A stretch of DNA of 64,000 bases from Defluviimonas sp. SAOS-178_SWC. GTDB taxonomy: Bacteria > Pseudomonadota > Alphaproteobacteria > Rhodobacterales > Rhodobacteraceae. The notes under the pieces were generated by a model, which searched no databases, had not been told where the DNA came from, and saw nothing but the letters and a program-made list of their open reading frames with translations. The stretch is taken from contig NZ_CP156081.1 in NCBI RefSeq assembly GCF_039830135.1, forward strand, positions 4,110,818-4,174,817, in the 5' to 3' direction. Below are positions 1 to 8,694 of this stretch, piece after piece. Position 1 is the first letter of the stretch. Every line of letters begins with the position of its first letter. A program made the position numbers and the translations under genes.

Positions 1-981
1 AGCTTTCCGTTCGCGATCTATGAAACGATCACGGGGAAGTTCGTCATCCCGCATCTTTTCGAAAAGATACCCGGCGTGACGAGCGTCAAGGACGTGAACT
101 ACATGCGGCGCATGGGGATGGACCGGGTGCAGTTCGTCTTCGTCCACCCGATTCACTACGGATTGTTCTGTTCGCTCGCACTTTCCGTCTATTTCATCGG
201 CTTGAGAGGCGTGATTTCCGGGTTCTGGCGCTGGATCGGGATGTTCATCATCATCGCGTGCTGCCTCATGTCGGTGTCGAGCGGCCCGTTCCTGTCGACG
301 ATGGCGCAGGTCGGACTGATTTTCTATGCGTTCTTGTTTCGCAACGTCGACCGGCGCTGGCTCTATTTCGGTCTCTTCTTCGCGTTCTCGTACACGGTCA
401 TCGAGCTCGGCTCCAACCGGCCCGGCATCGTCGCCCTGATGTCCCTGCTGACCTTCTCCGCCTCGACGGCGAATGTCCGTTTTGTCCTCTTCGAATATGG
501 CATGGCGCAGATTATGCGGACGCCGCTGTTTGGCATTGGGTTCCGCCAATGGGACCTGCCGTCCTGGATGACCGGCAGCATGGACAACTTCTGGCTTGGC
601 CTCGCCCTCATCTTCGGATTGCCGGCATTTCTGTTCATGTTCGGTGCCGTCGTCGCTGGTCTCGTCGGCATTGGCAAACGCGCCTTCAAGCCGGGCGGCG
701 TACTGTCGAATGTCCGGCTGGGATGGGGCATCATGCTTGTCAGCCTGACGCTCACACTCGCCACCGTCTATATCTGGAGCGAGGTCGCGTCGCTCACCAT
801 GTTCATGATCGGGAGCGGCGTCTTCTTGCTTCACGCACGGGAGGCCGACGAGGGAGACACGCCGCCGCCGGCCGAGGTCGACGGCCGGGCCGGGCCGACC
901 TATTCGCGGTTCGCGCCCGAAGTGTCACGCACGGCTTCCGCCCCGCCTGCGCGGCAACGGTTTGACAAGGGACGACGATGA
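1..981 (+). CDS. O-antigen ligase / EPS polymerase-like membrane protein (5' end outside window)
   Basis: Polytopic membrane protein that probably polymerises or ligates polysaccharide repeat units at the periplasmic face (Wzy/WaaL-type). The frame is open from base 1 through an internal GTG at 76, so the true start lies left of the window. At least seven hydrophobic segments are visible, with a Wzy-like extended loop (VHPIHYG near the start, then a GIGFRQWDLPSW segment) and a short charged cytoplasmic tail rich in Glu, Pro and Arg. It overlaps the next gene by ATGA at 978-981, so the two are translationally coupled in one EPS operon. The family is divergent in sequence; assignment rests on topology and neighbours. 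Confidence 0.7.
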   Translation, partial: SFPFAIYETITGKFVIPHLFEKIPGVTSVKDVNYMRRMGMDRVQFVFVHPIHYGLFCSLALSVYFIGLRGVISGFWRWIGMFIIIACCLMSVSSGPFLSTMAQVGLIFYAFLFRNVDRRWLYFGLFFAFSYTVIELGSNRPGIVALMSLLTFSASTANVRFVLFEYGMAQIMRTPLFGIGFRQWDLPSWMTGSMDNFWLGLALIFGLPAFLFMFGAVVAGLVGIGKRAFKPGGVLSNVRLGWGIMLVSLTLTLATVYIWSEVASLTMFMIGSGVFLLHAREADEGDTPPPAEVDGRAGPTYSRFAPEVSRTASAPPARQRFDKGRR

Positions 982-2054
982 AACCCGCGCTGTTCGCCAA
1001 CCGGTCGAACCTTCTCGACACGATCCGGGCCATCGCGGTGACGATGGTGGTGCTGTTTCATGTCGCCACCCGATACCCGGTGGCGGACCTCGACCTGGTC
1101 GCGCGGCAATTCCTGCGCTACGGATTCCTCGGCGTCGACATCTTCTATCCGCTCAGCGGCTTTCTCATCACCCGGTTCCTTCTCGGCCATAGCGAGCGCG
1201 GCTCGATCAAGGCCTTCTTCCTGCGCAGGTTGTTCCGGATCGTGCCGCTCTACGCGGTCGCGGTGACCATCTTCTTCTTCGCGGCAACCGTCATGCAGTA
1301 CGAGGCGGAAAGCCTAGACAAGATCTGGGTGACCTACCTCTTCCTGACCGGCTGGTTCGCCTTCTTCACCGGCCCGGACAGCATTCCGTACACGATCACC
1401 TGGTCGCTGTCGGTCGAGGAGTTTGCCTATATCCTTTTCGGCTTGTCCGCCTTTCTGCTGCGACGGTCGTTTCCGGCGATCCTCGTCTGCCTCGCCATCG
1501 CGCCGTTCGTTCTGCGTGTCTACCTATACGCAGAGGGGTATGAGAACATCTACTACTTCCCTCTCGCGCGGCTCGACAGCATCGCAAGCGGCGGGCTGGT
1601 GGCGGTGCTGATCGGGCGGGTGCGGCATCTCTGGGCACTGCTGGCAGCCGGAACGGTCGCCTCGATGCTGGTCTGGAAAGCGGGCGGGCCGGTCGGGTCG
1701 GCGGCGCTCTTCACGACGGTAACCCTTGCGACCTGCACCACGATCGCGGCCTGCGAGACGGTGCTCAGCGCCCTTCGCGGGCGGATCCTCGATGCGGCGG
1801 CGCGGGTCGGGCTTTATTCCTACTTCATCTACCTCTTCCACTTCTTCTTTCTTTACGCCCTCTTCATGGTGGTCGGAAAACTCGGCATCGCAATGCCGTC
1901 GTTCTGGATCATGGGGCTGTTGTGCATGGCGACAACCTATGTCGCGGCCTGGATCTCGTTCACCTGGTTCGAAGCGCCGCTGATGCAGTTCGGCAGGCGG
2001 CTTGAAAGGGGGGCGCCCTCCCGCCCGGTGATCGCCGAAGGGCAGAAGCCGTGA
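978..2054 (+). CDS. Acyltransferase family 3 (OafA/YrhL-like) membrane protein
   Basis: Predicted integral membrane O-acyltransferase that transfers acetyl or another acyl group to a sugar of the surface polysaccharide. The N-terminus LLDTIRAIAVTMVVLFHV matches the first conserved segment of the family, with the conserved Arg and His, followed by GVDIFYPLSGFLI and about ten hydrophobic helices. At 358 residues it has typical length for the transmembrane domain alone; no SGNH domain is fused. Instead a separate SGNH protein is encoded 41 bp downstream, so this pair may split the two domains that are joined in OafA-type enzymes (inference). The start overlaps the stop of the polymerase gene. 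Confidence 0.85.
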   Translation: MKPALFANRSNLLDTIRAIAVTMVVLFHVATRYPVADLDLVARQFLRYGFLGVDIFYPLSGFLITRFLLGHSERGSIKAFFLRRLFRIVPLYAVAVTIFFFAATVMQYEAESLDKIWVTYLFLTGWFAFFTGPDSIPYTITWSLSVEEFAYILFGLSAFLLRRSFPAILVCLAIAPFVLRVYLYAEGYENIYYFPLARLDSIASGGLVAVLIGRVRHLWALLAAGTVASMLVWKAGGPVGSAALFTTVTLATCTTIAACETVLSALRGRILDAAARVGLYSYFIYLFHFFFLYALFMVVGKLGIAMPSFWIMGLLCMATTYVAAWISFTWFEAPLMQFGRRLERGAPSRPVIAEGQKP

Positions 2055-2095
2055 AAGATCCGGCCATGTCGTTCAGCCGCCGGGCCTGAACCCGG

Positions 2096-2776
2096 ATGGG
2101 ACGGCGGGCGGCCCTTTTCATCCTGTTCGCCGCCACCGCGCTTGCCGTCATGGCGGCACTGTCCCGGCCCGGCGTCCCGCAAGATCGCGCATTGGCCCCC
2201 GGCCCGCGGGGAACGGGGCCGATCATCGTGGCGGTTCTCGGCACCAGCCTGACGAAGCGGGCAAGCTGGCCCGATCGTTTCGCAGGAGGTCTGAGCGAGT
2301 GCCTTGGCCGCGAGGTTCAGGTGACGAGGGTCGCCCGCGCCAACGCCAACTCGCGCTGGGGGCTTGCCGAGGCGGAGAGGGTGGCGGCGTCCCGACCAGA
2401 CCTCGTCCTCATCGAATTCGCTCTCGCAGATGCTGATCTGACCGACGGCGTCTGGCCCGGTGAGAGCCGATCAAACCACCGCGCGATCATCGAGGCGATC
2501 CGCGAACGGCGGCCGGATGTGCGGATCGTGCTCATGACGACCAATCCGGTCGGCGGGCTGCACCGGCTGAAGCGGGCATTCCTCGGCCCCTACTACCGCG
2601 TCTACCGCGATCTCGCGGACGAACTCGGCGCCGGCCTTCTGGACGCCTGGCCGCGCTGGCCGGGGACGGCGTCCATCCCCGACGGCGTTCACCCCGCGCC
2701 CGAGGCGGAGGCGCAGATTGTCGTCTCGCCGCTGCTGACGCTCGTCGCGCCAGGCTTCGGCGCCGTTTGCGGCTAG
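2096..2776 (+). CDS. SGNH/GDSL-family hydrolase, probable secreted or membrane-anchored esterase
   Basis: 226-residue protein with an N-terminal hydrophobic segment (residues 5-22), then an SGNH hydrolase fold. The nucleophile block is AVLGTSLT with Ser51, and the C-terminal catalytic pair is IPDGVHP with Asp196 and His199. The block III Asn is not obvious (EFALADAD occupies that place), so the oxyanion hole may differ. It follows the acyltransferase-3 gene by 41 bp in the same direction, suggesting acylation or deacylation of the polysaccharide. The ATG at 2096 has a poor Shine-Dalgarno sequence, so the start is moderately sure. Confidence 0.75.
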   Translation: MGRRAALFILFAATALAVMAALSRPGVPQDRALAPGPRGTGPIIVAVLGTSLTKRASWPDRFAGGLSECLGREVQVTRVARANANSRWGLAEAERVAASRPDLVLIEFALADADLTDGVWPGESRSNHRAIIEAIRERRPDVRIVLMTTNPVGGLHRLKRAFLGPYYRVYRDLADELGAGLLDAWPRWPGTASIPDGVHPAPEAEAQIVVSPLLTLVAPGFGAVCG

Positions 2777-3008
2777 CTTAACAACCGGCTGACCTGGCGC
2801 GCGCGGGAACCCGCCGGAGCGCAACGCGCCTGTGCGGGATGGTATTCCCCGGGGGCAATTTGCCGGCACCGGTGTGGACGGACCCTCCGCCGCTGCGGCG
2901 GAGGCGGGTTCCGCCCGGTCCGGTTGACGCCACCGGACGAGCGCCGCCAGCACCTCCGGTACCGATCGGCCGGACCGGCGGCACCGTCCCGCAAGACGGG
3001 AATACGCC

Positions 3009-5249
3009 ATGATCTCGCTATCTGCCGTGACACTCTACCTGAATCCCAAGCGGGCTTCCGGCCCCGGCCCCGCACCAGGCGCCGTGTCGCTCGCGGCGTT
3101 CAGCCGCGACCGGACGCTCTTCGACAGCGGCGCCGGCTTCGATCTGGCGATGGCCGACATTCCGCTTTCGGGCACCGGCACGGCGGGCGAGGTCGTGCAG
3201 GCGCGGGCGGTATCGCTTGACGATGGCGGCGCCACGACGACGGCATGGGTGGACGTCGCGACGGTTGACGGTGGCGGGACCTGGGCCGGGGCGATCACCG
3301 CACCGCGCAGTTCGTCCTGGTTCCGGCCCGAAGTGCGGCTGAAAACCCAACCCGCTGTCACGGCACAGGGCGCGAACCGGTTCGGCGTCGGCCATGTGAT
3401 CGCGATCTGGGGCCAGTCGGAGCCGGACCGCATCCTCTCGGCATTCTACGACAACACGCCTGCGCCGGCCGTCACCGACCCCGAGGCGGTGCAGGTCTTC
3501 GATGGCGCGGCGACCACGCCGGCGCGGCACTTCATCACCGACGCGCAGCCGCTGACCGCCGCCGTCGCCGCAATGGCCGCCACCTTCATTGCCGAACGGC
3601 CGGGCGAGAAATTCGCGGTCATCTTCCAGACGGTTCCCGGCAGCGATCCGCGCGGCCTCGTCAATGACGGCGATCTCACCCGGAACTGGGCCGACGACAA
3701 GGCCCTGCACGAATTCGCGACGGCGGACGGCCAGCATGTGGGCCTTGCGGCAATCTCCTGGTTCGCCTCGCCCGGCAGTTTCGGACTGAGCTATGGCGAG
3801 GCGATGTTCCCGCTGTTCGCCGGCCAGACGACCGCCGGAGTGCCAATCACCTTCCCGGCAACGATCAGCTACGGCACGGGCCTGAGCTATCAGGCCGATC
3901 ATTGGTTCGGCGAGCTCTACGATTATACCAGGACGCGGTGGGTGCCTTACGGGCCGCACCGCTTCGACATCGACGCCGACATGCGCGACGCGACCCACTA
4001 CGCCAACGGCAGCCAGCAGTTCAACCTCGTCAACAAGGAGGCCGTCCGCCAGAGCTGGCGCGACATGCTCGCCCTGCCCGCCGCGACGATGTTCCTGCCG
4101 CTGTCGATCGAACCCGTCACCTATGTGAACGGCTATGACGACGGCGCGGGCGGCTGGTCCGACTTCGCCCATCCCGCCGGCAATTCGGCTGATGGCACCT
4201 CGGCCTCGGCGCGGCTGACCGCCCACGCGGTGTTGCAATCGGCAGGGCTTTCCGGCTGGTCCGCACCGGAATTCGACGCCTGCCTTTGGGAGCCTTCCGG
4301 CGCCTGGGTGGAGGTCTGGTCCTCGGCCGGGCCGGTCACGACGACGCGGCTTGCGCGGGCCGAGGCGCCGATCGGGACGGCGCAGGCGCATTGGACCGAA
4401 GCGATGGGGTTCCAGATCAACGGTCTTCCGGCCAGAAACGCCCAGATCGTCGCGGGCCGGGTCCGGATCTTCCCGAACGGCGGCAGTTTCACCCATGCCG
4501 ATGCGATCCAGTATGGCGAGGGCGGGGCGACCGGCATGATCGCCTTTCCGGAAGATTTCTTCGCGGAGACATGGAAGAACCTCCCGATCGTCGATGTCGG
4601 TGCGGCGGGCCTGAACGGCGTGCCGGTGCGACCGCTCGCCGACCCCGCGGTGCTGGCCAACACCCTTCCCGCAGCAGCGCCGAGTTTCACGACATCGGCC
4701 ACCGGGCCCTACTTCCTGAATCCGATCAACGTGCCCGCTGGCGTGTCGGCCATCACCTTTGCCGGCCGGTTCCGCTTTTCCCTGCCGACCAACACGACCT
4801 ACATCCTCTTTTCTCAGACCAGCACCGGCTTCGACGTGGAATTGATGAACACCGGCAACCTGCGGGTCACGATCGAGGACGGGACCGGCGCCAAGATGCT
4901 GTCGTCGAGTATCATCTCGACGGCGTTGGTTTCCGGGGTCTGGTACGACATCGTCTGTTCGGCGGATCAGGTTGCCAATGTCCTGCGGGTGGCGATCAAC
5001 GGAACACTTGTGGCCACGGTCCCGTTCACCGCCACCGGCAACGGTCTTTTCCAGAGCAGCCGGGCGATCGGCTTCCTCGGGCGAAACACCGGCACACTGC
5101 AATATCTCGGGGATGTGGAATACCTGCGCGCCTGGTACAGCGCCACGACGACCGGCGCCCCCCCGGCCGCGACACCCTTCAAGGAGATCCTGGGACCGGC
5201 AACCGTCGCCAATGCCGACCTATGGAAGCTTGGGGCCGACGCCGTTTAG
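3009..5249 (+). CDS. SGNH-like plus lectin-like protein, candidate head-spike fibre / capsule-binding esterase
   Basis: 746-residue protein with no signal peptide or membrane segment. Residues 1-120 look like a beta-rich N-terminal module. Residues 128-360 resemble an SGNH/sialate-O-acetylesterase fold, with VIAIWGQSE giving a nucleophile candidate Ser137 and MRDATHYANGSQ giving Asp327/His330. The last ~200 residues read as a concanavalin/LamG-like jelly-roll (AITFAGRFRFSLP, WYDIVCSADQ, LRVAINGTLVATV, AIGFLGRNTG, VEYLRAWYSA). Lack of an export signal argues against an ordinary secreted esterase. The facing gene at 5360-5620 belongs to the spike-base family of the Rhodobacter GTA; in R. capsulatus the base and fibre of the capsule-binding head spike are adjacent genes. 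I infer a spike-fibre role, unproven. A hairpin terminator follows. Confidence 0.6.
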   Translation: MISLSAVTLYLNPKRASGPGPAPGAVSLAAFSRDRTLFDSGAGFDLAMADIPLSGTGTAGEVVQARAVSLDDGGATTTAWVDVATVDGGGTWAGAITAPRSSSWFRPEVRLKTQPAVTAQGANRFGVGHVIAIWGQSEPDRILSAFYDNTPAPAVTDPEAVQVFDGAATTPARHFITDAQPLTAAVAAMAATFIAERPGEKFAVIFQTVPGSDPRGLVNDGDLTRNWADDKALHEFATADGQHVGLAAISWFASPGSFGLSYGEAMFPLFAGQTTAGVPITFPATISYGTGLSYQADHWFGELYDYTRTRWVPYGPHRFDIDADMRDATHYANGSQQFNLVNKEAVRQSWRDMLALPAATMFLPLSIEPVTYVNGYDDGAGGWSDFAHPAGNSADGTSASARLTAHAVLQSAGLSGWSAPEFDACLWEPSGAWVEVWSSAGPVTTTRLARAEAPIGTAQAHWTEAMGFQINGLPARNAQIVAGRVRIFPNGGSFTHADAIQYGEGGATGMIAFPEDFFAETWKNLPIVDVGAAGLNGVPVRPLADPAVLANTLPAAAPSFTTSATGPYFLNPINVPAGVSAITFAGRFRFSLPTNTTYILFSQTSTGFDVELMNTGNLRVTIEDGTGAKMLSSSIISTALVSGVWYDIVCSADQVANVLRVAINGTLVATVPFTATGNGLFQSSRAIGFLGRNTGTLQYLGDVEYLRAWYSATTTGAPPAATPFKEILGPATVANADLWKLGADAV

Positions 5250-5273
5250 GACGGTGCGCAGCACCAAAAAAGA

Positions 5274-5295
5274 AGGGGCCGCGAGGCCCCTTTTT
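5274..5295. terminator. Bidirectional intrinsic terminator between convergent spike genes
   Basis: A perfect 7-bp stem AGGGGCC / GGCCCCT with a GCGA tetraloop is followed by a T run on the plus strand and preceded by an A-rich run (T-rich on the minus strand). It lies 24 bp after the 746-residue protein and can also stop transcription of the convergent small gene that ends at 5360. Confidence 0.8.
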
Positions 5296-5359
5296 CGTGC
5301 CGCTCTTTCGGCCCGCCGGGCGCGTGCCGGCATGCGTTAACGCCGGCGGCGGCTTTGCC

Positions 5360-5620
5360 CTACCAAAGCGCAACAATGCCGGCGGCGGTGGTCCCGGTTG
5401 CATTGACGCCTCTGGTCCGGATCGGGAGAACGCTGCCGGCCTGCACGTTCTGGAGCAGCACACTCTGGCCACCGGCCAGGCGGGCGGAGACGTCGCCGGT
5501 CTGACCGACGAAGAGCGCGCGTGGCAGCACCGGCAGGTCGGTCGCGTCATTCGGCACGACCGTTTGGGCGTCGCGCGCTGGTGCCGTGAGGCTCGTCGGG
5601 TAGTCGGAAAATTTGTCCAT
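5360..5620 (-). CDS. Spike base protein, Rcc01079 family (GTA/phage head-spike base)
   Basis: 86-residue protein that I recognise by pattern as the small spike-base family named after R. capsulatus Rcc01079: a leading DKFSDYPTSLTAPARDA, then NDATDLPVLPRALFVGQTGD and the closing AGSVLPIRTRGVNATGTTAAG. In R. capsulatus this family forms the base of the GTA head spike that binds the cell capsule. The ATG at 5620 is preferred because AGGA lies at good spacing upstream; the in-frame ATG at 5629 would put that AGG against the start codon. A much longer upstream extension of the frame is non-coding. It converges on the 746-residue candidate fibre gene, sharing its terminator. No other phage structural gene is present in the window. 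Confidence 0.75.
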   Translation of the reverse strand: MDKFSDYPTSLTAPARDAQTVVPNDATDLPVLPRALFVGQTGDVSARLAGGQSVLLQNVQAGSVLPIRTRGVNATGTTAAGIVALW

Positions 5621-5998
5621 CTTTCTCATCCTGATCGCCCTCGCCTCCGGCCCGCGGCGGCCGGGCGATCCGGCCGGGCTCCGCAATCCGGCGATGCGTG
5701 GGGGTTGCATGGCCAAGTTCGGGCGACCGACCCTCGCGGCGGGCACCCGAGCGCGGATTTTTGGGCAACGTGCATGAAGATCGGAACAAACAACCGCACG
5801 CTGAGCATTGTTTCCCACGAAGTGCGCGGGATTCACCCTGATCGGCGGAATCGTGCCGTTTTCCTTAACAATTCCCTTGGGGAACCCGGTGAATTCACCG
5901 TCCAGGACACATCGCAACTACAATTGTGCCCAATCTTTGCCATGTTGTCCCGCATTGTTCGGATTGTCGATACACTCGCGATGCGAAGGATAGCTGTT
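5621..5998. other. Divergent intergenic region between spike-base and beta-helix genes
   Basis: A 378-bp stretch without a credible gene. It should carry the promoters of the minus-strand spike-base gene and of the plus-strand beta-helix gene. The part from about 5850 to 5990 is clearly more AT-rich than its surroundings. I cannot assign -35 or -10 elements with confidence. Confidence 0.4.
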
Positions 5999-7759
5999 AT
6001 GAAACTTGCTCGCTCACTCGTCCTGCTCGGGCTGAGCACGGCTCTGTATGCGTCAGAGGCCAGTGCAACCGACTTCTTTGTCAAGGCCGTCACGGCTGGT
6101 CCCGTTACCGGTACTCCGTTGGCAATCGTCACCCTGCAGTCTGGCGAGACCACGACAACGGAATCCAAAGTGCTGGCGACGGGCAAGAACAAAACGTTCG
6201 AAAGCTCGTTGAAGCTAAAGACCGGGAAAGAGACCTCCGTCAGCGACCGGGCCGGGAAGTGGGTCACCGCGCCAAGCAAGACCGACACCAGCGGGACGTC
6301 AGGCGAGACGACAACTGTGGCCGAGACGCCCACGGGGTCCACGACCGAATCCGGAACGACGAGCGGATCGGGCACGGAAGGCGGCGCCACCACGACGACG
6401 TCAACGACAACCAGCGGCACCGGCACGGAGAGCGGCACGACCACCACGACAAGCGGCACGACCACCACCACATCGACAACGCCCACGACGACAACAACCC
6501 CCTCCCCAACGACCACAACTTCTACGACGACAACGACCGCGCCGGCCCCCACGACATCGCCGACGACCACGACGGGAACGGTTTGGGCGAGCTTCGATAC
6601 GCTGATGCAATCGGGGAAAGTCGCCGGCGGCGACCGGGTCTTCCTGATGGACGGGTATCATGGCGCCTTGGTGATCCGCGACATGAACTTCACCTCGCCG
6701 GTGGTGATCGCGCCGATGTCGGGTGCGGTGGCCCATGCCGATTCTATCCTGATCAGCAACTCTCACAACGTCTTCGTCCAGGGTTTGAAGGTCTGGGCAC
6801 GCTCGACGAATGCCGGTAACGGCGCGCTGGTGCGGTCCTATTCGAACAACAGTGACATTGCTTTCACCGACCTCGACGTTCGCGCCGTCGCCAACTCCGG
6901 CAACTACGCGCAGTGGACGCTGACCGACTGGACCAACAACCAGCGAGAGGGCATCCTCGCCGACGGGAACCGGGTCACCGTCGCCAGGAACCGGGTGACG
7001 GGGGTCTATCACGGCATTCAGGCTGCCGGTGCGAACGCGCTCGTCGAAGAGAACATCGTCGATGGCTTTTCCGGCGACGGCATGCGCGCACTTGGGGATA
7101 ATTCGATCGTCCGCCGCAACAAGGTGCAGAACTGCTACCAGATCAACGCGAACCATGCAGACGCGTTCCAGTCGTTCTCGCGCGGGGCGGGTGGTACGGC
7201 AGGCACCGGTACTGTTCGTGGCCTGACCATCGTGGACAACAAGTTCTTCGAATGGACCCTTCCCACCACCAACCCGCTGCGTTGCAAGCTTCAGGGCATC
7301 GGGATGTTCGACGGCATGTACGACAACGTGAAGATCCACAACAACGTGATCGCCGTTTCAGCCGGTCACGGCATCGCGCTCGCCGGCCCGCTGAACTCGA
7401 TCATCTCCAACAACACGGTGATCAACCCCGATCCGAACACCACCAACCGTTACCCCTGGATCCGGATTTCGCCGCACAAGAACGGGACGCCGCCGAAGAA
7501 CGTGGTGTTCGCCAACAACATGACGATGGCGCTGTACGTGTACAACAACGCGACGAACAATGTGTCCGAGACAAACAACATCATCGTGACCAACGCCTCG
7601 AACGAGTTCAACTCGGTCTCAAATCGGGACTTCACGCTCAAGTCCACCTCCAAGGGCGTCGATGCGGGTGATCCGGCCTATGCGCCCGGAAAGGACATCA
7701 CCGGCGCAGCCCGGCCGAAGGGCAAGGCGCCTGACGCAGGGGCATACGAGAACTTCTGA
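5999..7759 (+). CDS. Secreted right-handed parallel beta-helix protein with Thr-rich linker
   Basis: 586-residue exported protein. A signal peptide covers residues 1-23 (cleavage after ASEASA). A beta-type segment up to about residue 95 is followed by a Thr/Ser/Gly linker (97-194) and a right-handed beta-helix domain (about 205-586) with repeated NNXV/NXI turns such as VTVARNRVTGVYHGI, ALVEENIVDGF, SIVRRNKVQN, VKIHNNVI and SIISNNTVI. This fold is shared by pectate lyases, alginate lyases and C5-epimerases, so the protein may cleave or modify the locus polysaccharide; the exact reaction cannot be read. The ATG at 5999 has AAGGA 8 nt upstream and begins the signal peptide. The frame stays open far upstream to 4286, but that part overlaps another gene out of frame. 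A terminator follows. Confidence 0.8.
   Translation: MKLARSLVLLGLSTALYASEASATDFFVKAVTAGPVTGTPLAIVTLQSGETTTTESKVLATGKNKTFESSLKLKTGKETSVSDRAGKWVTAPSKTDTSGTSGETTTVAETPTGSTTESGTTSGSGTEGGATTTTSTTTSGTGTESGTTTTTSGTTTTTSTTPTTTTTPSPTTTTSTTTTTAPAPTTSPTTTTGTVWASFDTLMQSGKVAGGDRVFLMDGYHGALVIRDMNFTSPVVIAPMSGAVAHADSILISNSHNVFVQGLKVWARSTNAGNGALVRSYSNNSDIAFTDLDVRAVANSGNYAQWTLTDWTNNQREGILADGNRVTVARNRVTGVYHGIQAAGANALVEENIVDGFSGDGMRALGDNSIVRRNKVQNCYQINANHADAFQSFSRGAGGTAGTGTVRGLTIVDNKFFEWTLPTTNPLRCKLQGIGMFDGMYDNVKIHNNVIAVSAGHGIALAGPLNSIISNNTVINPDPNTTNRYPWIRISPHKNGTPPKNVVFANNMTMALYVYNNATNNVSETNNIIVTNASNEFNSVSNRDFTLKSTSKGVDAGDPAYAPGKDITGAARPKGKAPDAGAYENF
6287..6580 (+). repeat. Thr-codon low-complexity tract (protein linker)
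   Basis: About 98 codons dominated by ACN (Thr) with Ser, Gly and Pro, forming ACGAC/ACCAC-type imperfect short repeats. It encodes the flexible linker between the N-terminal part and the beta-helix domain of the exported protein. Such tracts are prone to slippage and length change between strains. Confidence 0.85.
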
Positions 7760-7786
7760 CCGGTCCTTGCGACCACGAGCGCTCCG

Positions 7787-7813
7787 CCCCGCCGGCCACG
7801 CCGGCGGGGTTTT
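7787..7813. terminator. Strong bidirectional terminator
   Basis: A 10-bp perfect stem CCCCGCCGGC / GCCGGCGGGG with a CAC loop is followed by TTTT. It separates the plus-strand beta-helix gene from the convergent minus-strand glycosyltransferase gene. Confidence 0.85.
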
Positions 7814-7824
7814 CATTTTCGGGA

Positions 7825-8694
7825 TCAGAACTCGCCCCCGAACGCCTGGCGAAACATCCATGCTGAGCGCAGGAGGCGGAGCCGGATCAGCACCACAGCG
7901 CCACGGAACCGCTCCCCGCTACCGGAGAGCTTCGGGCTGAAAAGCAGCCTGGGAAGATGGGCCGGCGCACTCGCCGCCATCGCGACGGCGCGCAGCGCCC
8001 ACCGCAGGCGCCCGCCACCGTCATGTGCGGCCAGATGCAGGCCATGCATCTCGCGCGCGATACGGCGCCACTTGCGTTCCAGCGCGGGCCAGTCCGATCG
8101 GGTCGGATGGGCAACGCGGAGCGTTTCGTCCAGCACCAGACGAAAGCCCTTCGCCCGGGCGCGCTGGCACCATTCCGCATCTTCGGAAAGGCCGTTGATG
8201 AAGGGGCCGACCGCGTCGAAGACGGCCCGCGTCGTTACAAGGTTCGCGGTCACCGAGAAGCCTTTTTTCTCGATGTATTCCTTGTAGTTGAAGGCAAAGA
8301 CCGTTTCAAACGCCTCAGCGCCGGAGCGTGGCGGCGGCGTTTCGTCGAAGACGTCAATCGCACCCCCGATGATATCGGCCCGGCCACAGGCGCGTTTCGC
8401 CGCAGCCAGCCAGTCCGACGCCGGGACGCAGTCGGCATCCAGGAAGATCAGGCCATCCGCACTGCTTTCCCGGACGCCCCGGTTTCTGGCCAGTGCAGCG
8501 CCCTTGCCGGGCTCCGACACGAAACGGACCTGGGGAAACTCCGCCTTGACGGCGTCGATCGGTTCGCTCGATCCGTTATCGACGACGAGAATGTCGACGC
8601 CACTGGTGTCAGCTGCGGTCAGGGCGGTCAGGCAACGACGCAGCCGCGCGACATCGTTGTAGTGCGGGATGATGACGACGTGATCGGCGCTCAT
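7825..8694 (-). CDS. Glycosyltransferase family 2
   Basis: 289-residue GT-A fold glycosyltransferase adding a sugar to the EPS repeat unit at the cytoplasmic membrane face. The nucleotide-sugar motif VVDNGSS (residues 37-43), the metal-binding DADC (86-89) and the later GLSEDAEWCQRA acidic motif are all present. The C-terminal ~80 residues are Arg-rich and amphipathic, consistent with membrane association. Start taken at the ATG at 8694 (MSADHVVIIPHYN), which directly begins the Rossmann strand; an upstream ATG at 8874 would add 60 unconserved residues without a Shine-Dalgarno sequence. It stands alone on the minus strand, convergent with the beta-helix gene. Confidence 0.85.
   Translation of the reverse strand: MSADHVVIIPHYNDVARLRRCLTALTAADTSGVDILVVDNGSSEPIDAVKAEFPQVRFVSEPGKGAALARNRGVRESSADGLIFLDADCVPASDWLAAAKRACGRADIIGGAIDVFDETPPPRSGAEAFETVFAFNYKEYIEKKGFSVTANLVTTRAVFDAVGPFINGLSEDAEWCQRARAKGFRLVLDETLRVAHPTRSDWPALERKWRRIAREMHGLHLAAHDGGGRLRWALRAVAMAASAPAHLPRLLFSPKLSGSGERFRGAVVLIRLRLLRSAWMFRQAFGGEF

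Noticed and set aside
3018..5102. 694-codon minus-strand open frame
   Set aside because: Antisense shadow of the 746-residue gene; sequence is rich in Arg, Gly, Asp and His with no domain pattern.
4286..7759. Very long plus-strand open frame (1157 codons)
   Set aside because: Only the last 586 codons have a signal peptide, ribosome-binding site and meaningful sequence. The upstream part is an out-of-frame shadow of the 746-residue gene in GC-rich DNA.
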